DNA of 64,000 nt from Bacteroidota bacterium. Its GTDB lineage: Bacteria; Bacteroidota; Bacteroidia; Cytophagales; Spirosomataceae. The notes under the pieces were generated by a model. The model did not search any database. It was not told where the DNA came from and saw nothing but the letters and a program-made list of their open reading frames with translations. The stretch's first letter is position 1. The number at the start of each line of letters is the position of its first letter. The stretch spans positions 214,135 through 278,134 of the forward strand of contig JAIUOF010000006.1 in the NCBI GenBank assembly GCA_020161355.1, in the 5' to 3' direction. The translations under genes and the position numbers were made by a program. Below, in pieces: positions 24,127 to 34,013 of this stretch.

Positions 24127-25878
24127 TTGTTTTATTTCTCTGTTGATTTTTCCGGGAAAACTCCTGTTTTACATTTGAATGGCGATGCTCCTTTCATCCA
24201 AAACGAGGAGCACGTAATATATACCGATAAACATTTTAATGAAAATTATCCCGGAATTACCGTTTATGAATTTCTTAAAAATGAAAACTATAGTTTTTTG
24301 AGTGAATTGCATTTAGGATTTAGTATTATATTCTACAACAAAAAAAACCACAAGCTGCTTGTTTTCAGAGATTTATTCGGCATAAAAAGCTTGTATTTTT
24401 CTCAAGAAAATAAAAAAATCACCATTTCTGATCAAATAAAGCCGCTGGTCCGGAACGGCAAGGAACAGTTAAATAGACCCTATATAAAAGATTATCTCAG
24501 TTTCCAGATTTCGGATCAAAATATCAGTTCCGAAACATTTTTTGAGAATATTCACAGAATTTTGCCAGGGCATATGCTTACCGGGGAAAATGGCGAGATA
24601 AAACAAATTCCCAATGAATTTTTGGGTGATTTCAAACCAAATGAATTCAATTTTCAGGAGATTTTATCTGAAAAAATAAAAAATATCACAAATAAATCCG
24701 GACAGGTGGGCTCATATCTAAGTGGTGGGCTTGACTCTGGCTTAATTTCAATTTTGCTCAATCAGAATTCTGAAAAATATCCTTCATTTTATTTCAAAAC
24801 TGACGCTGAAATTACCGAAGATGAGGAAATAGCTGAAAAAATTTCGGAAATAAATAACTTTCCTATCCATAAAATTTCGCCACCTGAAATTGAAATTGAA
24901 ACCCTGAAAAACTGGGCATCAAAAAGTATGCAACCTGAGCTGATGTTATTCCCGGCAGAGATTTTTGCTTATATCATTAAAACAGGTAATCAAAAAATAC
25001 TTTTGAGCGGCCATGGCGGAGATACCATAGCAGGTGATGGCCTCGAATATCTGGAAATTTTATTTGAAAATGGCGAATATAAAAATCTAAAAAACAGTCT
25101 TTTCCTATATTATTCCCAAAAAAATAAAGCCTGGAAGAAAATTGGTTACAATGATCCATTCCGTGCTTTTTTAACTGATTATTTCTTAAAGAAATCCTTC
25201 ATTTTGTTCCAAAAAAATCGTTTAATTGTATCTCTAAAAGCTACTTTTAAACTATTTTTTGCTTTTAATCTTTCTATTTTTGATTTGTTTCCAAGGATAA
25301 AATTGAGAAACATTGTCAGGAAACTCAAAACCATAAAGCATAAGCTTAAGAAGGAAATTGATTTCGCCGGTTTATTTTTTAAAAATGGCACAGCTCACCA
25401 AAACAGGCAATTTAATTCAAACTTCATCGGACTCGGAATTCATGCCCTCGAAACCTTCGGGCTGGTAGATGAGATTACTAATACCCAGACCCTTTATCCG
25501 TTGATTGACCAGCGGCTGCTTGAGATAAGTTTATTTCAGAGTCCGCTGGAGAAGTTTGCACATGGAAGAGGAAGAGGGAGTATCAGGATTGCCCTCGAAA
25601 AAATAGCTCCGGATTTTCTGACCAACCGAACCGGAAAAGGAGATTTTGATTTATTAATTGAAAATATCTTTAAAAAATTGTGGGATAAGTATGGGAAAAC
25701 CCTGCCTGAAGACCACCAGGTATGGCAGTTTGCCGATAAAAATATTTATAACAAGGCAATTGAAAACGATTCTGACCCTATTTTTACAGAAAAAATAAAT
25801 AAAAACGACTTATGGTACTTGCAAAGAACTATGTATCTGGCAATCTGGCTCGAAGTTTTGGAATCGCATTCTTCCTGA
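24127..25878 (+). CDS. Asparagine synthetase-like ATP-dependent enzyme, no glutaminase Cys
   Basis: The 583-residue protein has a degenerate class II glutamine amidotransferase-like N-terminal part (the segment VFRDLFGIKSLYF at 79-91 aligns with the RDxFGIKPLYY region of AsnB) and an adenylating synthetase domain with the PP-loop SGGLDSG at 199-205 and LLSGHGGDTIAGDG near 290. The catalytic Cys2 of AsnB (MCG start) is absent: the protein begins MFYFSVDF from a TTG. Without the nucleophile it cannot use glutamine by the normal route; ammonia-dependent asparagine formation or an amide-forming tailoring reaction are possible. The next gene, a lipoprotein, overlaps its 3' end by 67 nt. Confidence 0.75.
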   Translation: MFYFSVDFSGKTPVLHLNGDAPFIQNEEHVIYTDKHFNENYPGITVYEFLKNENYSFLSELHLGFSIIFYNKKNHKLLVFRDLFGIKSLYFSQENKKITISDQIKPLVRNGKEQLNRPYIKDYLSFQISDQNISSETFFENIHRILPGHMLTGENGEIKQIPNEFLGDFKPNEFNFQEILSEKIKNITNKSGQVGSYLSGGLDSGLISILLNQNSEKYPSFYFKTDAEITEDEEIAEKISEINNFPIHKISPPEIEIETLKNWASKSMQPELMLFPAEIFAYIIKTGNQKILLSGHGGDTIAGDGLEYLEILFENGEYKNLKNSLFLYYSQKNKAWKKIGYNDPFRAFLTDYFLKKSFILFQKNRLIVSLKATFKLFFAFNLSIFDLFPRIKLRNIVRKLKTIKHKLKKEIDFAGLFFKNGTAHQNRQFNSNFIGLGIHALETFGLVDEITNTQTLYPLIDQRLLEISLFQSPLEKFAHGRGRGSIRIALEKIAPDFLTNRTGKGDFDLLIENIFKKLWDKYGKTLPEDHQVWQFADKNIYNKAIENDSDPIFTEKINKNDLWYLQRTMYLAIWLEVLESHSS

Positions 25879-26525
25879 TAAGTACTGTTTTAATTGCCTG
25901 CAATGAGACCAATGAGATACAGCCTGCCGAGTTTTATCCCTTAACCACTAATGTAAAACGGGTTTACAAAGTAACTGAAAACAGATACGCCATCAATGCC
26001 CCGGTGACCCGTAGCACTTATTATATTCAGGAGCAGATTATTGATTTAAAAACCTCTGCCAATACTACTGATTTTTTGATATCCAGAAATTTGGGAAACC
26101 AACCTTCTGGTGAATTCCAAACCGTGAGTGTAATTAAAGGTCAAAGAACATTTAATATGCTGACGCTCAAGGAAGAAAATATTGATTATGTAAAATTGGT
26201 ATTCCCTGTGAGTGATGGACTTGTTTTTAATCCCAATAAATACAATACCTTGCCCGAAGCTAAATCGAAATGCCAGCTTAGTTCTGAAAAATTTAATTTA
26301 GGCACACTATCGGCTCACCTTTTGTTAACGGTAGTTGAAAAAAATGACACTTCTCTAATCGACAGAAAGCTAAAATACGCCAGATATGCCAATGGCCTGG
26401 GTTTAGTGGAATTCCGGGAAAAAGATTTGGAATACTGTCAGGCCACCCCTGAATGCATCGGAAAAGGGATTATTGCCAGTGGAAAGGATATAAAATATGA
26501 ACTGGTAAGTATAACAGAAAAATAA
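25812..26525 (+). CDS. Lipoprotein of unknown function
   Basis: The 237-residue protein starts at an ATG inside the 3' end of the preceding gene. After a 14-residue n-region it has a hydrophobic segment and a lipobox STVLIAC, so it should be lipidated at Cys30. The mature part is beta-rich (AEFYPLTTNVKRVYKVTEN near its start) and has paired cysteines near the end (EYCQATPEC). I do not recognise the family. It is probably an envelope protein co-transcribed with the asparagine-synthetase-like gene. Confidence 0.65.
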   Translation: MVLAKNYVSGNLARSFGIAFFLISTVLIACNETNEIQPAEFYPLTTNVKRVYKVTENRYAINAPVTRSTYYIQEQIIDLKTSANTTDFLISRNLGNQPSGEFQTVSVIKGQRTFNMLTLKEENIDYVKLVFPVSDGLVFNPNKYNTLPEAKSKCQLSSEKFNLGTLSAHLLLTVVEKNDTSLIDRKLKYARYANGLGLVEFREKDLEYCQATPECIGKGIIASGKDIKYELVSITEK

Positions 26526-26538
26526 TTCCCTGACCTTA

Positions 26539-29500
26539 TTATCTGATAACCAGCCTATATTCCAGAATTTCCATATCGGCATTTCTGAACTCTACCTGAC
26601 TTTTTAAAACATAATTGCCTGCACCATAAAGGCTATTTACCGGCAGAAAAACATAATTGGGGCCAACTTTTGGACTAAATGGCATATCAAATAAATGCTT
26701 ACCCGAAATTTCAAAAACAGAAATCATCCCGGAAACCGGATTTTCGGGACTATGTACCATGACTTTTGCCGTTACATCTGATTCGGAAGGGTTTGGGAAA
26801 ACTGAAAATGTCCCTTTGGCCGTTTGGTCAGTTACTTTAAAACTTATTTCAAACAGATTTTCAACCGTATTACCTTCTTTATCAGAACCTTGGACCAAAA
26901 CCCAATATAAACCTGCCTTAAGCTGTAAGTCTGGCAATAGAAATTGTAACTGATTGTCAGACAAACGATTGACAGTAAAATTCTGTAAATCAAGCGGCAG
27001 GTACTGACAAGTTTCACACGATTTGATGTATACTTTTAGGAGTCCATCGGGAGCCTTAAGGCTGCGATCATCAATCAAAACTACTTCCAGTGAAGCATTT
27101 TTCGAAACCAGCTGCCCGTTCTCTATAGCTTTTCCATCAATTTTGACATCCAAAAACGGACTCAGTACATCCTCCAGAAAGTTTTCAGGATACAACGTTT
27201 TACTGCTCACCTCGGCCCAGGCGGCTTGCCCCGGAAAAGTGAGATTCACAGAATTATTGTTTTCGTTGTATTCTTCCAACAGGTTTTCCGGGTCAATTTT
27301 CACTTCTATTTTTCTGATTTTGTCAGAATACGGTATTTTAAAAAACACCGTATCTTTCCTTGAAAATCCACTAACCGAAGTTTTAAATATGTTCTGAGCT
27401 AAACCATCACCGGTCAAAGACAAGGCTACATTTATTTTTTCTGAGGGTAAAAACCTGCCGTAATTACTCAGCACAGCTCCAACCTGAAAAGAATCAGATT
27501 TGGAAATCGGTTGATATGAATTGAGCGATTGAAGGAAAATACCCAGCGAATCAGACAAGTAATCGGGTTTTGAAACCGGAAAAACCCGCAGTGCAGGGTC
27601 GCCTTGATATACCACCTGATGCATGTCAGCCAGAATGTAAGTGTCTGATTTTTTGGCTGCCAGGGTTTTATTAATCGCTTGATGAATCTGACCAATAGTG
27701 GCATTGGCAGTTTTTTCATTTTGGAAAAAATTGCCATACATCAATCCGAGGTATTCCTTGGTTGAATTAAAATAACTCCAGAAAGAATTGGCAAAAAGTC
27801 CTATGGCACCTTTATCGGGGGTTATCAACCAATCGGTACTGAGGGTATTGTACCTGTAAAAAATATTACCCACTCCGCAGCCATTAAAAAACATAAAGGG
27901 GTATTTCGATTTATTGCTGTAATTTCGTTTTAGATCAGAACTATAACCAATATTCAAATCGATAATCGTAGGCGAGCCGTGACCAACAAATGTAACCAAA
28001 CCCACACCTTTGTTGATTGGAGCACTGATATCAACCTCCTCGATTTCCCCTGATTGCTTTTTCGACAAAACTTCGATTTCGCCTGAAAATGGACCTGTTT
28101 TGACTCCTTTTTCAAAATCAACCAGCAAGTTTTTAAGGAGTGTCATTTCAAATGTATTTTCACCGCCACTCATGTGCAACACGCGTTTTTTCCACTCCGC
28201 CGAAGGACTTTCTTCAAACTCCCTGACTTTTTTCAGATAACTCAAAACTTCTGAATTTTTGCTGACATTGAGTCTGCCCGTAGGGACTCCTTCTACGTCA
28301 GCATCCTCGCCAAAAAGACCCGCAGTAAGCAAAGCGTCAGAACCCGGATAACCAAAAGAAGGAACGAGTTCCTGATTTGATTTCAATACATCAGGGAAGG
28401 TTACTGCTTTACCTATTATCAACAGATTTTTCCTTTCTGAAGTACCTTCGAGAATGTCTTCCACAGCATTTCGGATAACCAAAGGGTTTTTTTCGCCAAA
28501 AAAGTACTGATCATACAGATCCTCAATATAAACTACCCCGCATTTATACTCACCACCAGCTTTCGAACTGCGATAACTTGCCCAGGCCTCAGCTGATTCT
28601 TTCAAACTTTTATGCGAAATTATCAGATATTCCGGCTTAAAAGAACGTTTTTTAAAGCTCACCAAACCAGCAATCTTGGGCTTCTGGACAGCATCTGAAA
28701 CATAAATAGTGGCATCTTGATTGCTTTTAAAATATTGATATTCAGAATTATCCTTAGTTAAAACCTTTTTAATATTATTTGGATCAGAAATTTCATAAAC
28801 AGATGCATTTTGTCCCGGGTTCTTGAAAATACACAATGAATCTTTCAGAGGAAGTTCATACGGGCGTGAGGTGAGTGCTGCCCCGAAAGATTTAGGATAT
28901 TTAATTTGGATATAATTAACTGAATACCAATCAAATGCCCCTTTATTATTCCCTTTTATTTCAAAACTTAAATTCTGTGACCCTAAATTATCCTCCAGGG
29001 TATCGGTATAAACGCCAAATGGAGGGATTGAAATTCGGTTTCTTACGATTTTGGTATTCAGGCTTAGGTTTAAATTGTGAAAAAGTCTGGATCTGCCATT
29101 AAGGCTCAAATAAACCTTTGTTTTTGAGTTACTTTTTACAAAATCTGGAAGGAAAAAGTCAATTTTCTTTGTAGTATCAGTAGTTGCGAATTCTCCTGAC
29201 CAACCTTCTCCGGGTTCATAAAAGCTTTGCTGGATCACCGGTAAGAGTCCAATGGAGTTATTTAGCGAATATTGGGTATTTGGAGCATAGAGCATCGATT
29301 CGGTGTAATAGGCGGTCGTGGTGGCCGTGGAATTGGAAATTACAGTATCAGCCCGGAGAGGTAATTCGTCAGCATTGGTAATGAAATAAGTGGCGAGATC
29401 ACTAAAGAGGCTGTTAAATGGGTTGTTTCTTTTCCGGGGTCGGTAAACCAGTGAATCAAGCACTCCATGGTTTTTCTCCGCATAAAATTCAATATAACCA

Positions 29501-29760
29501 TCCTTTTGGAGTTCTCCCGCGATTTCGTTGTGTGCCAAAAGCTTTACCGGTTCACCATGATGAAGTAAACTTATATTTTTAAATGAAGTCAATCCGGCAT
29601 CCTTAAGGTCAGAATAGCCCAGCCGGTAAATTCCGTCCTTTGAAATTTCTATTTTCAAATAAGACTGATCAAATTTAATCCAGTGTGTGTAATCATTTGC
29701 CTGTCCCATAACAGACAAATTAATTCCCGAAAAAATCAAAAAAAGCACAAATAGCCTCAT
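26539..29760 (-). CDS. C25 family peptidase with T9SS C-terminal domain (PorU-like)
   Basis: Read from the ATG at 29760 the protein has 1073 residues with a signal peptide (MRLFVLFLIFSGINLSVMGQ). The gingipain-type C25 domain carries the catalytic dyad His near residue 594 (VGHGSPTI) and Cys near 631 (FFNGCGVGN). After it come beta-sandwich segments and a type A T9SS sorting domain starting VFPNPSESD and ending EYRLVIR. The overall layout resembles proteins annotated as T9SS sortase PorU2. It would act on the outer surface, either processing other T9SS cargo or as a secreted protease. A longer frame starts at 29799 but lacks a signal-like N-terminus. Confidence 0.82.
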   Translation of the reverse strand: MRLFVLFLIFSGINLSVMGQANDYTHWIKFDQSYLKIEISKDGIYRLGYSDLKDAGLTSFKNISLLHHGEPVKLLAHNEIAGELQKDGYIEFYAEKNHGVLDSLVYRPRKRNNPFNSLFSDLATYFITNADELPLRADTVISNSTATTTAYYTESMLYAPNTQYSLNNSIGLLPVIQQSFYEPGEGWSGEFATTDTTKKIDFFLPDFVKSNSKTKVYLSLNGRSRLFHNLNLSLNTKIVRNRISIPPFGVYTDTLEDNLGSQNLSFEIKGNNKGAFDWYSVNYIQIKYPKSFGAALTSRPYELPLKDSLCIFKNPGQNASVYEISDPNNIKKVLTKDNSEYQYFKSNQDATIYVSDAVQKPKIAGLVSFKKRSFKPEYLIISHKSLKESAEAWASYRSSKAGGEYKCGVVYIEDLYDQYFFGEKNPLVIRNAVEDILEGTSERKNLLIIGKAVTFPDVLKSNQELVPSFGYPGSDALLTAGLFGEDADVEGVPTGRLNVSKNSEVLSYLKKVREFEESPSAEWKKRVLHMSGGENTFEMTLLKNLLVDFEKGVKTGPFSGEIEVLSKKQSGEIEEVDISAPINKGVGLVTFVGHGSPTIIDLNIGYSSDLKRNYSNKSKYPFMFFNGCGVGNIFYRYNTLSTDWLITPDKGAIGLFANSFWSYFNSTKEYLGLMYGNFFQNEKTANATIGQIHQAINKTLAAKKSDTYILADMHQVVYQGDPALRVFPVSKPDYLSDSLGIFLQSLNSYQPISKSDSFQVGAVLSNYGRFLPSEKINVALSLTGDGLAQNIFKTSVSGFSRKDTVFFKIPYSDKIRKIEVKIDPENLLEEYNENNNSVNLTFPGQAAWAEVSSKTLYPENFLEDVLSPFLDVKIDGKAIENGQLVSKNASLEVVLIDDRSLKAPDGLLKVYIKSCETCQYLPLDLQNFTVNRLSDNQLQFLLPDLQLKAGLYWVLVQGSDKEGNTVENLFEISFKVTDQTAKGTFSVFPNPSESDVTAKVMVHSPENPVSGMISVFEISGKHLFDMPFSPKVGPNYVFLPVNSLYGAGNYVLKSQVEFRNADMEILEYRLVIR

Positions 29761-29917
29761 AACAAACCAATAATCGTCAAAAATAATCAAAACTGCCAAA
29801 ACAAAAGAGCTTTTGGGTCATTAATGAAATTAGAAAAAATTATTTGAACCAAAAAAAATACAATTTGTTTTAGAAAAAATTAAAACCCACCTTTGTAAAA
29901 AGTAATGACCTATTGAT

Positions 29918-31012
29918 ATGAACAAGGTAAAGTTTTCTAACCCGGGCGAAGCACAGTTTTTACCAACCCTACGAAACAAAGTAGAAAATTATTTCAAAGA
30001 AAAACATGAGTCTAAATCAGGTGGAAATACCATTTTAATAAAGGCAATAATTCTTATTTCTGTTTTTTTTACTGCATACGGAATGATTCTTTTCGGTCAT
30101 TTCTCCAACACCATCAATTTAGCCCTAACAATAATCATGGGAGTCGGAACTGCCGGAATTGGGATGGGGGTGATGCATGATGCTGTTCACGGTTCTTTTT
30201 CTAAGAAAAAATGGGTGAATAAGTTTTTTGGAAGCTCCCTTTACTGGTTGGGAGGCAATGTTTACAACTGGGAAATTCAGCACAATTCGCTTCATCATAC
30301 TTATACCAATATTCTCCATCTCGATGAAGACATTACTGGGAAATTTATGCTAAGACTGAATCAGGCAGAACCCAGGAGGGCATACCACCGTGTTCAGTTT
30401 TTGTATGCGTTTTTGCTCTACAGCATGATGACGATTTCATTTTTGTGGAAAGATTTTAAAGAAATTGGTTTATTTAATTCTCTGGCAAAAACCGGAATTG
30501 TAAAACCATTTTCGGGCAAACAAATAGTGATTCTGCTCATAACCAAATTATTGTATGTGCTGTTTATTTTTGTACTTCCCATGTATCTGCTTGATATTTC
30601 ATTTGGACAATGGTTTGCGGGCTTTATGGCCATGCACCTTACAGCGGGATTAATTTTGGCTACTGTTTTCCAGTTGGCACATGTAGTGGAGGGTGCCGAA
30701 CAACCCATTCCTGATAATCATGACCATATTGAGTCGGCTTGGGCGGTACATCAGCTTAAGACCACCTCCAATTTCTTCTCCAATAATCTTTTACTTTCCT
30801 GGTATATAGGCGGACTTGATTTCCAAATTGAGCATCATCTCTTCCCTAAAATATCCCATGTGCATTACCGGAAGATATCAAAAATCGTTAAAGAGACTGC
30901 TGAGGAGTTTGGTTTCGTTTATAATTCTAAAGGAAGTTTTTTCAATGCCCTCAATTCACATATCCAGATGTTGAAAAAATTAGGGAAATATGAAACAATT
31001 TCTGCAAATTAA
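29918..31012 (+). CDS. Membrane fatty acid desaturase
   Basis: The 364-residue protein has four or more membrane helices and three histidine boxes: HDAVH (87-91), HNSLHH (122-127) and QIEHHLF near 305, which bind the di-iron centre. QxxHH-type third boxes are typical of front-end or DesA-like acyl desaturases. It introduces a double bond into membrane lipid acyl chains with O2 and an electron donor. Its stop overlaps the next ATG (TAATG), which starts a three-gene run ending with menA. Confidence 0.9.
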   Translation: MNKVKFSNPGEAQFLPTLRNKVENYFKEKHESKSGGNTILIKAIILISVFFTAYGMILFGHFSNTINLALTIIMGVGTAGIGMGVMHDAVHGSFSKKKWVNKFFGSSLYWLGGNVYNWEIQHNSLHHTYTNILHLDEDITGKFMLRLNQAEPRRAYHRVQFLYAFLLYSMMTISFLWKDFKEIGLFNSLAKTGIVKPFSGKQIVILLITKLLYVLFIFVLPMYLLDISFGQWFAGFMAMHLTAGLILATVFQLAHVVEGAEQPIPDNHDHIESAWAVHQLKTTSNFFSNNLLLSWYIGGLDFQIEHHLFPKISHVHYRKISKIVKETAEEFGFVYNSKGSFFNALNSHIQMLKKLGKYETISAN

Positions 31013-31638
31013 TGGTATTTAGAAATAAACAAAATATTATGAAAATTCTGATTGTATCGCTTGGATTGATTTCAGTAGTAGCTTTTTTGGGTAGAAAAAC
31101 TTTAAAAAATATTTTTAGCTCAAAAAAGGAAGTTTTCGAAGTAAAAGACAAAAATGCCATGAAAGGCTCCCTTTATGATTTTTCGATGAACAGCCTCGAC
31201 GGAAAAACTATTAATCTGAACCAATATAAAGGCAAAAAAGTGGTGATTCTGAATGTGGCATCCAAATGTGGATATACGCCACAATATGCCGACTGGCAAA
31301 AATTTCATGAAAAGTATGGAGATAAAGTGGTGGTTTTGGGCTTCCCTGCAAACGATTTCATGAAGCAGGAACCCGGTTCTAATGAAGAAATTGCTGAATT
31401 TTGCCAGAAAAATTACGGTGTAAGCTTTCAGATGTTTGAAAAAATCGAAGTTACAGGCAAAAACAAGCATCCCTTGTATCAATGGCTTAGCCAAAAAGAT
31501 CAAAATGGATGGAACGACAATGAACCAAGCTGGAATTTCTGTAAATATGTGGTTAATGAAAATGGACAGCTTACCCATTTTTTTGAATCTAAAATATTAC
31601 CCACCAACCCCGATTTTATCAAAGCAGTAGGAATATAA
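31012..31638 (+). CDS. Membrane-anchored glutathione peroxidase family protein
   Basis: The 208-residue protein has an N-terminal hydrophobic anchor (about residues 10-27) and a thioredoxin-fold GPx domain. The peroxidatic Cys86 is in NVASKCGYTP and the Trp174-Asn175 pair in EPSWNFC. The usual catalytic Gln of the FPCNQF motif is replaced by Asp115 (FPANDF). It reduces peroxides, probably with thioredoxin. The ATG at 31012 overlaps the desaturase stop; an alternative ATG at 31039 removes nine residues. Confidence 0.88.
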   Translation: MVFRNKQNIMKILIVSLGLISVVAFLGRKTLKNIFSSKKEVFEVKDKNAMKGSLYDFSMNSLDGKTINLNQYKGKKVVILNVASKCGYTPQYADWQKFHEKYGDKVVVLGFPANDFMKQEPGSNEEIAEFCQKNYGVSFQMFEKIEVTGKNKHPLYQWLSQKDQNGWNDNEPSWNFCKYVVNENGQLTHFFESKILPTNPDFIKAVGI

Positions 31639-32528
31639 TGCGTTCTCCCTCATTTAAAGAATGGTTAGGTGCGGCACGACTCCGTACCTTGCCATTGGCA
31701 CTTTCCAGTATTATTCTCGCCGGTTTTTTGGCAGCCTATAAGGGTCTTTTTGATTGGAAAATATTTATTCTGGCATTCCTGACTACTGTGAGTTTACAGG
31801 TTTTATCCAACTTTGCCAATGATTACGGTGACAGCCAAAATGGTGCAGACTCCAAAGATAGAATAGGCCCCGCAAGAGCAGTACAAGCCGGTGTGATATC
31901 CCAAAAACAGATGTTAGGAGCAGTAAAAGTGTTTGTAGTAATATCTTTGATTTTAGGTTTGACGCTCATTTTTGTTTCTTTTGGTGGATTTACAAGCAAC
32001 TTTTTTATTTTCCTGACTATCGGCATTATGGCAATTATGGCGGCTTATTTTTATACAGCCGGCTCCAGACCCTATGGTTATGTAGGACTGGGCGACCTTT
32101 CAGTTTTTATTTTCTTTGGGTTGGTGGGAGTTTTAGGCAGTTATTATCTTTATGCAAAAACCTTTGACCCTGATATAATTTTACCTGCTGTGGCTTGTGG
32201 ACTATTGGCCACTGGTGTACTCAACATAAACAATATCAGAGACTTAGAATCAGATAAATCTACAGGAAAACATACTATACCGGTGAAATTAGGCCGCAAG
32301 AATGCCTTGATTTACCACTGGGTTCTACTATCAGGCTCAATTTTTTCTATCTTAATTTTCGCTTTTATGCAGGAAAAAGTGAGTTACTATTATTTGCTAT
32401 CCTTTCCCTTGATCATAATAAACGGCATTCAGGTTTCTAAAAACAGCAATCCTGATGCTTATCTCAAGACACTTGCCCTCACTTCTCTTGCTACGGTCTT
32501 GATGCTTGGGTTTAGCCTGATATATTGA
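31638..32528 (+). CDS. menA: 1,4-dihydroxy-2-naphthoate octaprenyltransferase
   Basis: The 296-residue UbiA-family membrane protein has eight or nine helices and the two Asp-rich motifs NDYGDSQNGAD and NNIRDLESDK that bind Mg-prenyl diphosphate. The opening EWLGAARLRTLPLALSSI is characteristic of MenA. It attaches the prenyl tail in menaquinone synthesis. It starts in a TAATG overlap with the peroxidase gene, so the two are translationally coupled. Confidence 0.92.
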   Translation: MRSPSFKEWLGAARLRTLPLALSSIILAGFLAAYKGLFDWKIFILAFLTTVSLQVLSNFANDYGDSQNGADSKDRIGPARAVQAGVISQKQMLGAVKVFVVISLILGLTLIFVSFGGFTSNFFIFLTIGIMAIMAAYFYTAGSRPYGYVGLGDLSVFIFFGLVGVLGSYYLYAKTFDPDIILPAVACGLLATGVLNINNIRDLESDKSTGKHTIPVKLGRKNALIYHWVLLSGSIFSILIFAFMQEKVSYYYLLSFPLIIINGIQVSKNSNPDAYLKTLALTSLATVLMLGFSLIY

Positions 32529-32610
32529 TTTAGAAAATGATTTGTGAATTTTGTCGCATTTTTTCGCTAAAATAATTATTATATTTGGGCAAAAATTTAA
32601 TCTTTTTCTA

Positions 32611-33951
32611 ATGAAAAAACTTTACGTTTTGGCATCCCTCGTATTGGGTTTAATTTTCAATACCGATGCTCAACAAACTGCAAATGAACACTTTGAAGCC
32701 GGAGTTGCCAAAAGCAAATCAAATGACTTTATAGGAGCCCTTTCTTCTTTTAGTATTGCCATATCCATGAACCCCGACAACCCTCAAAGTTATTTTAACA
32801 GGGGATTGGCCAAACAGGCTCTCAAGGATAATCGTGGGGCAATTCTTGATTTTGACAAAGCCATAGATCTGAGTCCCCGTGATGCCATGGCCTACCTGTA
32901 TCGTGGACTGAGTAAAAGTTATCAGGACGACAACCGTGCCGCTTTGCAAGACTTCAACAGAGCCATCGAAATTTCTCCTGACGACGCATATGCTTACCTG
33001 CAAAGAGGTACCATCAGAGCTAAACTTAATGACCTCAACAAGGCGATTCAGGATTTTACAAAAGTAATTGAACTCAATCCCGGCGATAAAGAAAAATATC
33101 AGGCATTTTATTCCCGTGGTCTTTGTAAATCCAAACTCGAAGATTTCAATGGCAGTATCGCAGATTATTCCAAATCAATTGATATCAATCCCAAAAGAGC
33201 GAAAACATTCTCTGAAAGAGGCAAAAACCGTATCAAAGTAAATGACTTTGCTGATGCCATAGTTGACTTTGATGAGGCACTAAAGCTAGATTCTCAGGAT
33301 GCAGAAGCATACTATTTCAGGGCGTTTGCCAAAAGTAAAATAGAAGATTACAATGGTGCCAAATTTGATTATGACAAATGTCTGGCTCTGGACGCCGGAT
33401 ACATGGCGGCTTACTATGGAAGAGGTTTTTCATTAAGCAAACTCAACAATCAAAAAGCTGCAATTTCGGATTTGAACAAAGTGCTGGATCAAAAAGAGGA
33501 ATCCAAAATGACCAAAGAGAGTTATTCTTCCACATTCACCAAGGGTACTTTGGATAATCTGAGAAACGCTGTAGACGAAAAAATAAAAATTTCGGATTTC
33601 ACCAACGAAAAATCAGAGGTATATTACACCCGTGGAGTGGCCAATTATAAGGCAGGAAATATGAAAGATGCCATTATCGACCTCAATAAATCTATCGAAG
33701 TAAATCCAACCTATGCTGAGGCACATTTTATAAGAGGAATGGTCAGGTCAAATCTTGGCTTACAGAAGGAAGCATTGCTTGATATTAACAATGCCATCAA
33801 AATCAATGCAAAATATTCTGCTGCGTATTATGTGAGTGGACTCATTAAAAATGCCATTGGTGATAACAATGGCGGTTGTTTTGATTTGAGTAAAGCAGGA
33901 GAGTTAGGCTATGCCCCTGCCTACAATGTTATTAAAGATTATTGCAATTAA
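32611..33951 (+). CDS. Exported TPR repeat protein
   Basis: From the ATG at 32611 the protein has 446 residues: a signal peptide (MKKLYVLASLVLGLIFNTDA) and about eleven tetratricopeptide repeats, many with the AYLYRGLSK or YFNRGLAK pattern. TPR arrays bind other proteins; a periplasmic or surface scaffold role is inferred. The longer frame from 32551 adds residues before the signal peptide and is rejected. A strong terminator follows. Confidence 0.88.
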   Translation: MKKLYVLASLVLGLIFNTDAQQTANEHFEAGVAKSKSNDFIGALSSFSIAISMNPDNPQSYFNRGLAKQALKDNRGAILDFDKAIDLSPRDAMAYLYRGLSKSYQDDNRAALQDFNRAIEISPDDAYAYLQRGTIRAKLNDLNKAIQDFTKVIELNPGDKEKYQAFYSRGLCKSKLEDFNGSIADYSKSIDINPKRAKTFSERGKNRIKVNDFADAIVDFDEALKLDSQDAEAYYFRAFAKSKIEDYNGAKFDYDKCLALDAGYMAAYYGRGFSLSKLNNQKAAISDLNKVLDQKEESKMTKESYSSTFTKGTLDNLRNAVDEKIKISDFTNEKSEVYYTRGVANYKAGNMKDAIIDLNKSIEVNPTYAEAHFIRGMVRSNLGLQKEALLDINNAIKINAKYSAAYYVSGLIKNAIGDNNGGCFDLSKAGELGYAPAYNVIKDYCN

Positions 33952-33960
33952 TTTTTGTTA

Positions 33961-34004
33961 AAAAAAAAACGCCCTGGCTCATTTGATTCAGGGCGTTTTT
34001 TTTT
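33961..34004. terminator. Bidirectional terminator
   Basis: CGCCCTG (33970-33976) pairs with CAGGGCG (33989-33995), with nine A before and nine T after. It serves both the TPR gene and the convergent AMP nucleosidase gene. Confidence 0.85.
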
Positions 34005-34013
34005 GCTATCTGA

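Noticed and set aside
24127..26525. Lasso-peptide or other RiPP cluster
   Set aside because: No precursor peptide, protease or transporter gene was found beside the asparagine-synthetase-like gene.
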